Notes: generated by a model not told the origin, from the sequence alone. A stretch of DNA of 64,000 nucleotides from Rheinheimera sp. D18 (GCF_004345025.1 NZ_CP037745.1:1984001-2048000), one strand, 5' to 3'; counted from the first letter of the stretch, positions 24,964 through 34,568 are shown. A program made the numbers and translations.

Positions 24964-25993
24964 TTATTGAGTAAGCTCACGCACTAACGGCTTATCAGTA
25001 AAGGGTTTAATACCAAGTTTTGGATAAACTTCTGTCGGGTAATAAAACACGCCACTGCGCGAAACTAAGCTAATCGTTTTAATGGCTTTAAGATCTTCAG
25101 TTGGGTTACCCGGCACTAAAAAGAAGTCAGCCAATTTACCGGCTTCAATACTACCTCGGTCGCTATGCCCCAAATAGTTCGCCATATCATAGCTGCCTAG
25201 TTTTAGTAATTCTGCGGCGCTATAACCCAACTGTTGAAAAAGCTCTAGTTCACGATGCAACGTAAAGGCCCCGCCCAAGTCTGTCGGTAGAGTATTTTGC
25301 TGAAAGCTGACGTAACTGCGCTTCTTCAGCTTCAAAACCTTGTCTAATAACAATATATTGTGGTGTTATAAAGGCAAAAAACTGCTGTTTGCTGTCAACC
25401 ACTAAATAATCAGGGTTTACGTTAGCGCCGGCTAAAGCGTAAGTCATTAAATTCAGTTTACTACCATCGGTATCTATATTCAGGCTTTCTAACTTTTCTA
25501 GCGATAACTGCCCAGCTGGCAGTGCCGGCATAGTCTTATTCTCAGTCTGCATTAGCGCTTTAGCTAAGATGTATTGGGTATAAGGGCTACTGTTTTGTGG
25601 CACGTACAATGCGCTTTGTTGCAGAGTTTTCTCACCAGAACCGGTTGCATCTTGCCAACTCACTTTCTCCCCTAGGCTGTGCATGTATTCGGTAATGCTA
25701 TTACCAAAGGTAGTATTACCGCTAATTTGCCAATTGGTTGGCACGCCTTGTTGATCTAAAGTTAGGCTTTCCTGAGAGCCAGGCCCACGGCCATTACTCT
25801 TATAGTCAAAATCGACCTTTATCTGGCTGCCACTTGGGATCAGGTTAGTGGTCACATTTAAATGCCCCACTGTATTGCCATTAAGCATTACTGTATAGTT
25901 ATCCTGACTCGCAACGGGTTCTTTGGTTTGTTCTACTGGATCAGAACAACCCAATACTAAGCCTAACATAGCGCCATATATTAACACTCGCAT
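24964..25993 (-). pseudogene. Amidohydrolase lipoprotein gene with internal deletion and frameshift
   Basis: The 5' part (25993 to about 25290) encodes a lipoprotein signal (GAMLGLVLGC lipobox) and the N-terminal domain up to EEAQLRQLSAKYS. The 3' part, in another frame (about 25310 to 24964), encodes the end of an amidohydrolase: GGAFTLHRELELFQQLGY, DRGSIEAGKLADFFLVPGNP. The central barrel with the metal-binding His and Asp residues, probably 300 residues or more, is missing. The upstream GGAG site and start ATG are intact, so a truncated 247-residue lipoprotein could still be made. Confidence 0.85.
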
Positions 25994-26085
25994 TACCTAG
26001 CTCCTTTAAAGCGGATTATCGTGGTATCAGCTCAAACCAATAGTTAAAGCCCAAGTTGCTGCCCACAGTCAAATATTTAAAATAA

Positions 26086-26640
26086 TTAGTTATTTTTTAT
26101 CGTGTTAAGCCAACCAACATAGCCTTGTATATATTTATCGAGAAATTCTGCAGTTTTTTGATCAGCTAGTTTACCGTTTTCATCAAATGCTTTATGTGCC
26201 GACGCGAGTAAAAATTCAGGCGCCAAATATACCGGTGATAAAGTGCCAAACAAGATATCTCGTAAGTGTATTTGCGCCCTAGCACCCCCTAGCGTACTCA
26301 TGGACGCACTTACTATACCGCAAGGTTTCTTGGTTAGTGCGGCATTAAAACCCGGCCGTGACGCCCAATCGATGGCATTTTTAAGTACACCAGAAATGCT
26401 GTAGTTATATTCTGGCGTTGAAAATAGTAGGCCATCAGCGCTTTTTATCGCAGCATTAAATTTGACTACAGCGTCAGGCTTATTATCAGCATCCAGATCA
26501 GAATTATAAAATGGAATGTCAGAAATATCGTATATCTCGAATTTTACACCGGCTTTTTGCGCTAATTCAGCAGCGACCTTTAATAAAGCCGTATTAAAAG
26601 AACCTGCTCTTAAGCTGCCACTTATACCTAATATTTTCAT
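26086..26640 (-). CDS. NADPH-dependent FMN reductase family protein
   Basis: A 184-residue flavodoxin-like protein: ILGISGSLRAGSFNTALL binds the FMN phosphate near the N-terminus, and TPEYNYSISGVLKNAIDW around residues 78-95 is the family signature. Such enzymes reduce quinones, chromate or azo dyes with NAD(P)H; the natural substrate here is not evident. AAGGACAACAG precedes the ATG, which lies 9 bp after the serine hydrolase stop, so the two genes are likely one unit. Confidence 0.92.
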   Translation of the reverse strand: MKILGISGSLRAGSFNTALLKVAAELAQKAGVKFEIYDISDIPFYNSDLDADNKPDAVVKFNAAIKSADGLLFSTPEYNYSISGVLKNAIDWASRPGFNAALTKKPCGIVSASMSTLGGARAQIHLRDILFGTLSPVYLAPEFLLASAHKAFDENGKLADQKTAEFLDKYIQGYVGWLNTIKNN

Positions 26641-26649
26641 CTGTTGTCC

Positions 26650-27795
26650 TTAGATGTTATCAATGATGGAATCACAATTTTCGTGCTGTTCTAGGTGATA
26701 AAATACTGCCGTAATTAAAGCTTTAAAATACGCCTCCATACTGACATTGTCTGTATTTACTTGCATGGCAATGGCAATTTTCTTATCTGGGAAATACGCT
26801 AACACACTATTATATCCAGGAAAAAAACCATCATGCCGATAACAGGTGCCAAACGCTGACTTTACGATGTTAACACCTAAACCGTAGCCTAACATGCAAC
26901 CGGTGTCATCGGCTAACGGCTTGGGGCGCGCTATGGATGTCAGCATCTGTGTTAATAAAACGGGTGTAAGCACCGAGCCCTCAAACAACGCTTTGGCCCA
27001 GCGCACCAAATCTGCCGTAGTACTAACTATGCCGCCACCTGTCCATTCCAACGAGGGATGCAGCACTAGCTGCCCATGCTCAAGCATGCGTTTGGGGATC
27101 CCGAATAAGCGTCGACTCTGCTGCGCATAGCCTTGAACTAAACGGGGCATGTCAATGCAGTCAAATGCCAAGGTGTCAGCTAGGTGGCGTGGTTTAAGCA
27201 AGCGCTGCGATAACGTGGCGTAATAGCTAGCTGAGCTTGCGCGTTCAATTAGCATACCTATCAACACATAGCCTGTATCGCTGTAATGAAAGCCCATACC
27301 GGCTAAAAACAACGGCGGGCGATCCAGCGCAAATTGTATTAGTTCTTCGGCTGCAATGGGTTGATGTAGCATTTCATCTACTAATTTTTGTTTAATAAAA
27401 TTTGAAAAACCGACTCCAGTATCAAAAACGTGGTCGATAAGGCCACTGCTGTGATTGAGCAAATGCCGTAAGGTTATGGTTTTATAATTTGGTAGCCGAC
27501 AAAACCAGTTGGTATTAGCAAACCATGGTGCAATCGGCGCATCTAATACTAAGATGCCATCAGCAACCATGCTAAGCACCACCGCAGCAACAAAGGTTTT
27601 ACCAATACTGCCCGCAGGCATTTTTGCAGAAATTGTCATAGGTCGTTGTAATTGCCTATCGGCGTACCCCGCGGCAGCGCTTGCCAGCATGCCATCTGGC
27701 ATAGCAACTGACACAGTAACACCTGGCAGCCGCTTATTGCTTTGCAGCATGAGTTCACATTGCGTGCGCAAGATTTGTGCTATTTGTGCAGCCAA
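26650..27795 (-). CDS. Beta-lactamase-fold serine hydrolase
   Basis: A 381-residue protein of the AmpC/EstB-like family. S63-I-G-K66 is the SxxK catalytic motif (AGSIGKTFVA), YSDTGY stands at the YxN position (Asp in place of Asn, seen in esterase members), and RHDGFFPGYNS is near the C-terminus. The best start is TTG at 27793-27795 with AGGAG about 10 bases upstream. No signal peptide is visible, so it may act in the cytoplasm. Esterase or peptidase activity is more likely than beta-lactam resistance. Confidence 0.88.
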   Translation of the reverse strand: MAAQIAQILRTQCELMLQSNKRLPGVTVSVAMPDGMLASAAAGYADRQLQRPMTISAKMPAGSIGKTFVAAVVLSMVADGILVLDAPIAPWFANTNWFCRLPNYKTITLRHLLNHSSGLIDHVFDTGVGFSNFIKQKLVDEMLHQPIAAEELIQFALDRPPLFLAGMGFHYSDTGYVLIGMLIERASSASYYATLSQRLLKPRHLADTLAFDCIDMPRLVQGYAQQSRRLFGIPKRMLEHGQLVLHPSLEWTGGGIVSTTADLVRWAKALFEGSVLTPVLLTQMLTSIARPKPLADDTGCMLGYGLGVNIVKSAFGTCYRHDGFFPGYNSVLAYFPDKKIAIAMQVNTDNVSMEAYFKALITAVFYHLEQHENCDSIIDNI

Positions 27796-27936
27796 ATGTA
27801 ATCCACTCCTATCTATTACTCATCTCTAGAGGCATACTGAAATCGTCATACACCAAGTTGTCGGGTTGAAAAGGTCATGACGTAGCTACAGCCATTAAGT
27901 TGGCTCAGTTTGCTTTAGATTAAAGAGGGAAATATC

Positions 27937-28053
27937 ATGAGCAAAGGCAAAGACAGTAAGAAAGACGTTAAAAAGAAACCACTTTTAACAGCAAAAGAGA
28001 AAAAAGCGGCGAAAGAGTCCAAGAAATCCTCAAAAAATGTTCTAGGCAATTAA
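27937..28053 (+). CDS. Lys-rich small protein, 38 residues
   Basis: ATG at 27937 has AGAGGGA six bases upstream and a terminator starts 10 bases after the stop, so this looks like a genuine single-gene unit. The peptide starts MSKGKDSKKDVKKKP and ends SSKNVLGN; about 40% is Lys, with KEKKAAKESKK in the middle. No signal peptide or membrane segment. It may bind nucleic acid by charge, but no function is known to me. Confidence 0.6.
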   Translation: MSKGKDSKKDVKKKPLLTAKEKKAAKESKKSSKNVLGN

Positions 28054-28062
28054 ACGTAGCAT

Positions 28063-28096
28063 AGCCATCGCAATGTGTTGATGGCTTTTATTTTTT
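28063..28096 (+). terminator. Terminator after the Lys-rich small gene
   Basis: AGCCATC (28063-28069) pairs with GATGGCT (28080-28086) around a 10-base loop, followed by TTTATTTTTT. A textbook intrinsic terminator. The following 226 bp up to the cls remnant show nothing else recognisable. Confidence 0.85.
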
Positions 28097-28322
28097 GTAG
28101 CATTAATAATATTATTCGCCATCATTAAATTTGCCTTATCCTCACGCTATTTTAAATCAGCATCTTGATCGATTATCTCAGCTATTAGTATAAATTTCAG
28201 CTGTTACGGATAGTACTCGAATTCTGCTTTGGAATATCACTATAGCTTGTTTGTATTTATTCTATAGAATCAATGCCTAATCAATATGCCAAGCTAGCGG
28301 CAACGAAGATGGATAGAGAAAA

Positions 28323-29094
28323 TTGACGACAGTTGTTGTTACCCTGCATTTGCTTTTAGTTTTAAGCTTTACCACGCGAATTTTACTACGTGATGATTTA
28401 TCACCACCGGGCCGCTTGGCGTGGTTTATTGTGTTAAACGTAATGCCTTATTTTGGTGTAGTGATATATTTTCTGTTTGGCGAAATTGATATTGGCCACC
28501 GAGCAATTAAACGCATTTAAACTCAATGCCACTGCTGCCGCAGCTGGATTTCCCGCACAGGTCATGGGCGTTGGCCCTACTGAACGTCGAGCTGCAACAC
28601 CTCAACTGTTTGCTAATTTGATTGCCAGTGCAGAAACCCAACTTACTATTTCTACACCCTACTTTGTGCCTGACGCAACGTTACTAGATTCTTTATGCGC
28701 GGCGTCACATCGTGGCGTTCGGGTTACATTAATTTATCCCAAAGCGAACGACAGCTGGATTGTCTCAGCCGCCAGTCGTAGTTACTACCATCAACTGCTC
28801 GATGCTGGGTGTATTATCTATGAGTTCAACGCCGGCTTGTTACATGCAAAAACGCTGACTATTGATAATTGTGTTAGCTTAATTGGCTCGTCAAATCTTG
28901 ACCTGCGCAGCTTTGATCTAAATTACGAAAACAATATTTTGCTACAAGACAGTACAATTACCACGGCAATTCGCGAGCGGCAGCAAAGTTATATTACCGA
29001 TTCTGAGTTGGTTGAACTAAATACCGTGCTTAAATGGCGCTATTCGCGGCGCATCTGGAATAACATTATTGCCACTATTGGGCCTATTCTATAG
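28323..29094 (+). pseudogene. cls: Cardiolipin synthase gene with internal deletion and frameshift
   Basis: The 5' part, from a TTG near 28323, encodes the two N-terminal membrane helices (LLLVLSFTTRILLRDD, GVVIYFLFGEIDIGHR), then stops at 28518-28520. In another frame from about 28510, the C-terminal phospholipase-D domain follows: FPAQVMGVGPTER, STPYFVPD, and the second HKD motif HAKTLTIDN-GSSNLDLRSF. The first phospholipase-D domain, with the first HKD motif, is absent, so the enzyme cannot be active. Intact family members have about 480 residues. Confidence 0.88.
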
Positions 29095-29178
29095 CAACCC
29101 AATTAAAGTAAAATGCCATAAAACAGTTAAGTGGCTTTTGATTATGTTGGCTCAGTAACTTATAGGCTTCGCCATTAA

Positions 29179-29427
29179 TTAACTGTAAAAAGCTTCAACT
29201 GTGCCTTTTAGGGTCATTAATAACGGTTGACCACGACGGTCTAACGCTTTTGGTGACGCTGCTTTTACCCAGCCTTCGCTGATGCAATATTCTTCAATAT
29301 CAAAACGTTCTTTACCGTTAAGGCGAATACCAATGCTATGTTCGAAAACCTCAGCGACATAATGCGGGCTGCGTGGGTTGCTAGAAAGGCGATCGGGTAG
29401 CGCCGGTAGAGATTTAGTATCGTTCAT
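29179..29427 (-). CDS. DUF3297 family protein
   Basis: An 82-residue protein starting MNDTKSLPALPDRLSSNPRS, with HSIGIRLNGKERFDIEEYC and GWVKAASPKALDRRGQP, matching DUF3297. AGGTTAAAC precedes the ATG. Function unknown; no membrane segment. Confidence 0.88.
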   Translation of the reverse strand: MNDTKSLPALPDRLSSNPRSPHYVAEVFEHSIGIRLNGKERFDIEEYCISEGWVKAASPKALDRRGQPLLMTLKGTVEAFYS

Positions 29428-29489
29428 GTTTAACCTATAATAAATAAAAGTGCGCTATTGTAGACAATATAGGCCAATCGCTCAATAAG

Positions 29490-29828
29490 CTAGGCTAACC
29501 TCGCGCCATTGGGTAAATTCAGATCAACCGTCGATAGCACCACCGAACCGTCAGCACGATGTAATCCGGTAACTAAACACTCTGACATCATTGGGCCAAT
29601 TTGTTTAGGTTTAAAATTTACTACAGCCAATACCTGCTTACCTAAAAGCGATTCTTTGGTATATAGCTCTGTTATTTGCGCGCTAGATTTTTTAATACCC
29701 AGCTCTGGGCCAAAATCTATCTGTAATTTATATGCCGGGCGGCGGGCTTCTGGAAAATCTTCCACGGCAACTATAGTACCGACACGGATATCAACTTTCT
29801 GAAAGTCGCCCCACTCAATATAATGCAT
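29490..29828 (-). CDS. CsaA-like tRNA-binding protein
   Basis: A 112-residue OB-fold protein: [46 protein letters not shown] and [11 protein letters not shown] are CsaA/Trbp111-type tRNA-binding motifs. The family binds tRNA structure and has also been described as a secretion-related chaperone. GGAGG lies about 12 bases before the ATG, a long spacing. The neighbouring DUF3297 gene follows 62 bp downstream on the same strand. Confidence 0.9.
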   Translation of the reverse strand: MHYIEWGDFQKVDIRVGTIVAVEDFPEARRPAYKLQIDFGPELGIKKSSAQITELYTKESLLGKQVLAVVNFKPKQIGPMMSECLVTGLHRADGSVVLSTVDLNLPNGARLA

Positions 29829-29976
29829 CTGCTAGTAAGGCCTCCTAATCCAGTTATAATTTTACATCTAGCCAAGCTAACTAATATTTATCACTAATTC
29901 AATGGTGTATTGTTATCGCTATATAAGTAGCTGCGCTGACATAACTGCTGGTAATCGGTTAGTATCGGCGTTTTAA

Positions 29977-30738
29977 ATGTATAAGGCTTACACTTTGACA
30001 CCTAGGGTAACAACACAACGTTTAGCAAAATGGATTGCACAAAGCGGTTATTGCTCGCGCCGTGCGGCCGAGCGTTTAATTAGCGAGGGCAGCGTTAGCT
30101 GTAATGGTCAGCTGGGCAAGCATACCGATTTGGTAGGTAACGCCGATACTATTACCATTGCCGGAAAAGCGTTACCCGCACAAGCCGAGCACCAATACTT
30201 GCTATACCACAAGCCAATTGGTATTGACTGTAATAACCGTCCTAGCGATCCAGCCAGTTTATATCAGTTACTAAAAACCTTGCCGCAACGTTTATTCGCC
30301 GTCGGCCGGTTAGATAAAGACTCTAGTGGTTTATTATTACTTACCAATGACGGCGAGTTAAGCCAACGCCTAATGCATCCGGATTACTACCATGAAAAAA
30401 CCTATCAGGTTGATGTCGATAAAGATATTAACGCAGAATTTATACAAAAAATGGCTAATGGCGTTAGCTGGCGATTGGGCGAAACGCAGTATTATTCTCG
30501 CCCGTGTCTGGTGCAACAAACTACTACGCGGCAGTTTAATATCACGCTAACTCAAGGCCTGCATCGGCAAATTCGCTACATGTGTAAAACACTAGGCTAT
30601 CGGGTTACTGCATTGCAGCGCCTTAGTCTACATAACTTACAACTAGGCAATTTGGCCGCCGGTGAACTGCGTGAGCTCAGCGTGGCTGAATTAACTCAGC
30701 TGCAAGCGCTTAGCCTGTTGCCACAACCAAAGACATAA
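29977..30738 (+). CDS. rluF: 23S rRNA pseudouridine synthase, RluF-like
   Basis: A 253-residue protein with an N-terminal S4 RNA-binding domain (RLAKWIAQSGYCSRRAAERL, residues about 15-70) and an RsuA/RluF-type catalytic domain: VGRLDKDSSGLLLLTNDG carries the catalytic Asp, followed by EKTYQVDVDK and GLHRQIRYMCKTLGY. In E. coli RluF modifies U2604 of 23S rRNA. RluF is preferred over RluB or RluE from the GLHRQIRYMC region, but exact specificity is an inference. Its 3' end overlaps the convergent MFS gene by 48 bp. Confidence 0.88.
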   Translation: MYKAYTLTPRVTTQRLAKWIAQSGYCSRRAAERLISEGSVSCNGQLGKHTDLVGNADTITIAGKALPAQAEHQYLLYHKPIGIDCNNRPSDPASLYQLLKTLPQRLFAVGRLDKDSSGLLLLTNDGELSQRLMHPDYYHEKTYQVDVDKDINAEFIQKMANGVSWRLGETQYYSRPCLVQQTTTRQFNITLTQGLHRQIRYMCKTLGYRVTALQRLSLHNLQLGNLAAGELRELSVAELTQLQALSLLPQPKT

Positions 30739-31881
30739 CAGCAAGGTAACGCTATACATTAATAGCGCGCCAACTACGATGCCAGGCCAGTGTAACCATT
30801 GCCAAAACGGCTGCAAATATAAGCTGCCAGTGCTGGCCCCCAGATAATAAAACACCAAATACAACGCACTGGCGCTAGCTTTAGCGCGTGTGGCACATTG
30901 GTTTACCCAACTGCTAGCCAATGAATGGGTTAGGAAAAAGCCAAACGCGTTGATAAAGAAGCCTAGCACAATACCCAATAGACTTGGGCTTAACGTTATC
31001 AAAGTACCAAACACAAGAATAACAATGCCCAAAGCCATACCCAAAGGTACAGGCATTTTAGCCGCAACCTTACCTGAGATGGCAGAGCCTATGGTGCCGG
31101 TAAAGTAGGTGACAAATAACAGGCCAATCCAAAAGCTGGATAAATAATAAGGCGCTTCTGACAACACAAAAGCAATATAGGTATATTGATTTAAAAAAAT
31201 AAAAAAGCTAAGTCCACCAATAAGATAGGTTAACAGCAATAAAGGCTGGCGTAAGTGATACCAGTTATCGGCTATTGCTTGGCGTGCGTTAAATGAGCTT
31301 GCCACAAAACGTCGTGCTGGCGGCAAGGTTCGCCAAACAAGCAGGCAACTAAGAATGCCAAGCACAGTAACCGGCCAAAACACCCACTGCCAATGGCCAA
31401 TATCAGCCAGCGCGCCAGCCATTAATCGACCACTAATACCGCCTAGCGAGCTAGCACTAATATAAAAGCCGACCGCCGCCACTAATGCCGGCTTAGTATA
31501 TTCTTCGCCCATATAGGCAATGGCAATAGCTGGCAAGCCACCTAAAAATATCCCTTGTATCGCCCGCCAAAATAATAATGCGGAAAAGCTATCTACCTGA
31601 GTTAATGCCAATGTACTTAAGTTCATACCCACTAAGGTGATTAACAGCAGCTTTTTTCGGCCCCAAGCATCTGATAATGCAGCGTAAACTAATAACGACA
31701 AGCCGAGAAACAACGTACTAATGGTATAAGCCCAAGAGGTTTGTAACAGGCTTAAGCCAAATTTACGGCTTAATTCAGGCAGTAATGGCTGCATTAAATG
31801 CAAATTAGCAAACACCACTACTGCGGCTAAGCACAAGGCAAAGGTACTGCGATAAAACATCGCACTTTTGTACTCAATCAC
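30691..31881 (-). CDS. MFS transporter (YnfM-like)
   Basis: A 396-residue, about 12-helix transporter: FANLHLMQPLLPELSRKFGL at the start, then YAALSDAWGRKKLLL (MFS loop 2-3 motif) and GGISGRLMAGALADIG. GTG at 31879-31881 is a possible start with AGG upstream; an ATG seven codons later (31860) is the alternative. The substrate is not evident. Its C-terminal codons lie inside the end of rluF on the opposite strand. Confidence 0.9.
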   Translation of the reverse strand: MIEYKSAMFYRSTFALCLAAVVVFANLHLMQPLLPELSRKFGLSLLQTSWAYTISTLFLGLSLLVYAALSDAWGRKKLLLITLVGMNLSTLALTQVDSFSALLFWRAIQGIFLGGLPAIAIAYMGEEYTKPALVAAVGFYISASSLGGISGRLMAGALADIGHWQWVFWPVTVLGILSCLLVWRTLPPARRFVASSFNARQAIADNWYHLRQPLLLLTYLIGGLSFFIFLNQYTYIAFVLSEAPYYLSSFWIGLLFVTYFTGTIGSAISGKVAAKMPVPLGMALGIVILVFGTLITLSPSLLGIVLGFFINAFGFFLTHSLASSWVNQCATRAKASASALYLVFYYLGASTGSLYLQPFWQWLHWPGIVVGALLMYSVTLLLCLWLWQQAKRLQLS

Positions 31882-32013
31882 AGCATTAAACCTATTAAAA
31901 AATAATGCCTAGTATAAAGCCTATTAGTTTATAAATATAAAAATTAAAGTTTTATTAGTTGCTACCGATAACCTGATAAGCACTATACTAAGGTAAAATT
32001 TTAGGAGCATATT

Positions 32014-32610
32014 ATGGCTATCACATCAGGTGGTAATACGTCGATTACAAACGCGGCGAAACCCAGCACTGCGCCGGTTAAACCCGAAGAAAATCAAGAA
32101 ATTAAAAATCAAGCGGCGCAAGCTAAGCAAGTGCAAAACATCGCCATTATGCGCGCTAATGAACAGGTATCATTGCGCAGTAATAACGATTCGTTAAGTT
32201 TATTATATAAAACCGCACTAGATGGTATTAACGCAGAGCTTGAACCTGTTATGGGTGCAAATGCTGCACAAAAAATTTACGACTCGGGTATAGACACGTC
32301 ACCAGAAGCGACAGCGGATCGCATTGTTGCCTTTGCCACTGGTTTTTATAGCCGCTATAAAGAGCAAAACCCCAATAAATCGGAAGAAGAAAACCTTGAT
32401 AACTTTTTAAAGGTTATTGGTGGTGGCATTGAAAAAGGCTTTGCTGATGCTAAAAATATCCTTAAAGGTTTACAAGTATACGAAGGTGAAGTGGAAACGG
32501 GTGTAGATAAAACTTATGGCTTAGTGATGAAAGGCTTAACCAGTTTTCGCGAAAAAATGCTAGAACTGGCGACCAATCCCGAAAAGGCTGCTGCGGATAA
32601 TACGCAATAG
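32014..32610 (+). CDS. DUF5610 domain protein
   Basis: A 198-residue protein with a polar, Ala/Pro/Gln-rich N-terminus (about 50 residues) and a domain containing LYKTALDGINAELEPVMGAN, DTSPEATADRIVAFATGFY and DAKNILKGLQVYEGEVETGV, as in DUF5610 proteins. No signal peptide. Function unknown. AGGAG lies seven bases before the ATG. The stop codon is within the terminator hairpin. Confidence 0.85.
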   Translation: MAITSGGNTSITNAAKPSTAPVKPEENQEIKNQAAQAKQVQNIAIMRANEQVSLRSNNDSLSLLYKTALDGINAELEPVMGANAAQKIYDSGIDTSPEATADRIVAFATGFYSRYKEQNPNKSEEENLDNFLKVIGGGIEKGFADAKNILKGLQVYEGEVETGVDKTYGLVMKGLTSFREKMLELATNPEKAAADNTQ

Positions 32611-32633
32611 CAGCCTTACGGCTGCTATGTTAT
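32607..32633. terminator. Terminator between DUF5610 gene and paeA-like gene
   Basis: ATAGCAGCC (32607-32615) and GGCTGCTAT (32620-32628) form a 9-bp stem with loop TTAC; GTTATTT follows. It includes the DUF5610 stop codon and can serve the two convergent genes. Confidence 0.65.
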
Positions 32634-33941
32634 TTAGGCTTTATCGCTAGTTTCAATTGGTGCAATGCGGGTTACTAACAGCTGATCTATCTTGTAGCTG
32701 TCAATATCAACTACCTCAAATTTATAATCGCCGTGTAACACAAAGTCGGTACGTTTGGGTATTTTACGCAAAGTAAACATCATAAAACCAGCAATGGTTT
32801 CATAGTTTTCTGAATTAGGAAAACCGTCTATATCGAGTACACGCATTACATCTTGTAACGGTGTAAGCCCTTCTACTAGCCAAGAGTTTTCATCACGAGC
32901 AACAATCTGGTCTTCCTCTGAATTTACCAGCTCACCCATCACAATACTCATTACGTCTTTTAGCGTAATAATACCCACCACCAACGCGTACTCATTCATA
33001 ATGATGGCAAAATCAACACCAGCCGATTTAAAATGCTCTAGCACTTCGTATAGTGACAAGGTATCAGGAATAATTAACGGTGCTCGAACTATACCTTCTT
33101 TTTTTAGCGATATAGGTTGGTCATGCAATACCTGCATTAAAATATCTCGGGTATCAATATAACCAACCACTTTATCCAGTACGCCTTCTACCACTAAAAA
33201 CTTTGCATGTGGATGCTCGGCAAGCTTAGCTTTAATACCTTCTTGCGTTTCATCAGCGGTAAAATAAATAAGGCTTTCACGCGCTGTCATTGCTGAGGTT
33301 ACGGTGCGAGATTCCATATCAAATACATTTTCTAGTAACTGATGCTCATGCTCTTGTAATACACCAGCCTGCGCGCCAGCTTCCATCATGGCAATAATAT
33401 CATCTGGCGTAATATCATCTTTACGCATCGTTGGCACTTTAAATAAGCTAAAAAACAGGTTGGCTAAGCCGTTAAATAACCAGACAAAAGGCTTAAGTAC
33501 GGTAATTAAAAACAACATTGGTGTAACAACACGCACGGCAATTTTTTCAGGTGAAATCATCGCCAAACGTTTTGGCATTAAGTCAGCAAATAAAATAAAT
33601 AATGAGGTAACAAAAAATACTGATAAAGCGAAACCGGCTTTAGGCACCCAACTGCCGCTAAAAAATAATGATAATAAGTGACTAAAGTATGGCGTGAATG
33701 CCGACTCACCTAAAATACCGCCCAAAATAGCTACCGCATTTAAACCAATTTGCACAATAGTAAAAAAGTTACCTGGGTGTTCTTGCAGCGCTAATACCTT
33801 TTCAGCGTCCACATTACCCTCGGTAGCCATTAGGCGTAAGCGCATTTTACGCGATGCCGCTAAGGCTATTTCTGATACCGAAAAAAACGCACTGCTTGCA
33901 ACCAATAAAATGATTAGCAGCATATACTCTAGCGTGGACAT
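32634..33941 (-). CDS. paeA: PaeA/YtfL-like DUF21-CBS-CorC membrane protein
   Basis: About 435 residues from ATG 33941, with AGGAG five bases upstream; a GTG two codons earlier is in frame. Residues 1-190 are a DUF21 membrane domain (FFSVSEIALAASRK, FFTIVQIGLNAVAILGG), then two CBS domains (about 205-335; MNEYALVVGIITLKDVM) and a C-terminal CorC/HlyC domain ending KFEVVDIDSYKIDQLLVTRI. It is very close to recalled E. coli YtfL/PaeA, reported as a cadaverine/putrescine exporter. Transport of polyamine here is by homology only. Confidence 0.88.
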   Translation of the reverse strand: MSTLEYMLLIILLVASSAFFSVSEIALAASRKMRLRLMATEGNVDAEKVLALQEHPGNFFTIVQIGLNAVAILGGILGESAFTPYFSHLLSLFFSGSWVPKAGFALSVFFVTSLFILFADLMPKRLAMISPEKIAVRVVTPMLFLITVLKPFVWLFNGLANLFFSLFKVPTMRKDDITPDDIIAMMEAGAQAGVLQEHEHQLLENVFDMESRTVTSAMTARESLIYFTADETQEGIKAKLAEHPHAKFLVVEGVLDKVVGYIDTRDILMQVLHDQPISLKKEGIVRAPLIIPDTLSLYEVLEHFKSAGVDFAIIMNEYALVVGIITLKDVMSIVMGELVNSEEDQIVARDENSWLVEGLTPLQDVMRVLDIDGFPNSENYETIAGFMMFTLRKIPKRTDFVLHGDYKFEVVDIDSYKIDQLLVTRIAPIETSDKA

Positions 33942-34141
33942 GTTCACTCCTGTAACAACGAGTCAGCACCATAAACTGAACTACTGCGCTATTATAGCGT
34001 TGTTCTGGCATAATCTTGCTAACTTACTGAAAATATTCAAACAGAATTTAGCTTAGCACCAAGCTTACGCCCTAAAGTCAGTCTATACTTTGTCAGCAAA
34101 TAACGAATTTGCTTGCCATAACATATTCCCTGGAGGGATTT

Positions 34142-34504
34142 ATGCAGAAAGTTGTATTGGGTATTGCCGCTTTACTGTTAACGTCAGCGTTTCATCTGCA
34201 CGCTAATGATCAGTTAGCAGGCACAATGTGTAGCTATATCAAAGAAGACAACCGTAACCAATTACGCAAGATATTGGCAGATAATAAAATAAACGTACGA
34301 ACGGTGTTTGGAAGCGTTTTCTGTAACAACGAAAATATGCTGCAGTTTGCTATCAGAAATGATGCCTATGAATCAGGCACTTTTATTGTAAAGCAAATGC
34401 CATCAAAAACCCTTGGCGAGTTTGATTACGCAAAATGGGCCAGCGAAAACAATTTTACCGCCTCACCTTTAGTTAACGAAATACGTACCCGTATTGGCGA
34501 ATAA
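34142..34504 (+). CDS. DUF3718 family exported protein
   Basis: A 120-residue protein from ATG 34142, which has GGAGGG four bases upstream; a longer frame from 34109 lacks one. The signal peptide is QKVVLGIAALLLTSAFHLHA, with cleavage likely after the Ala. The mature part has two conserved cysteines (GTMCSYI, SVFCNNENMLQFA), matching DUF3718, common in Alteromonadales. Periplasmic, function unknown. Confidence 0.82.
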   Translation: MQKVVLGIAALLLTSAFHLHANDQLAGTMCSYIKEDNRNQLRKILADNKINVRTVFGSVFCNNENMLQFAIRNDAYESGTFIVKQMPSKTLGEFDYAKWASENNFTASPLVNEIRTRIGE

Positions 34505-34513
34505 TTTATTAAC

Positions 34514-34543
34514 AAGCAAAGCAGCGTTTGTGCTGCTTTGCTT
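34514..34543. terminator. Hairpin terminator after DUF3718 gene
   Basis: AAGCAAAGCAGC and GCTGCTTTGCTT form a perfect 12-bp stem with loop GTTTGT. It has no long T-tract on the plus strand. Positioned between convergent genes. Confidence 0.6.
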
Positions 34544-34568
34544 AATAGCATTGTACTGTGAGCGCCGA

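Noticed and set aside
26650-27795. Antibiotic-resistance beta-lactamase
   Set aside because: The SxxK motif is present, but YSD replaces YSN and there is no signal peptide; an esterase/peptidase role is more likely.
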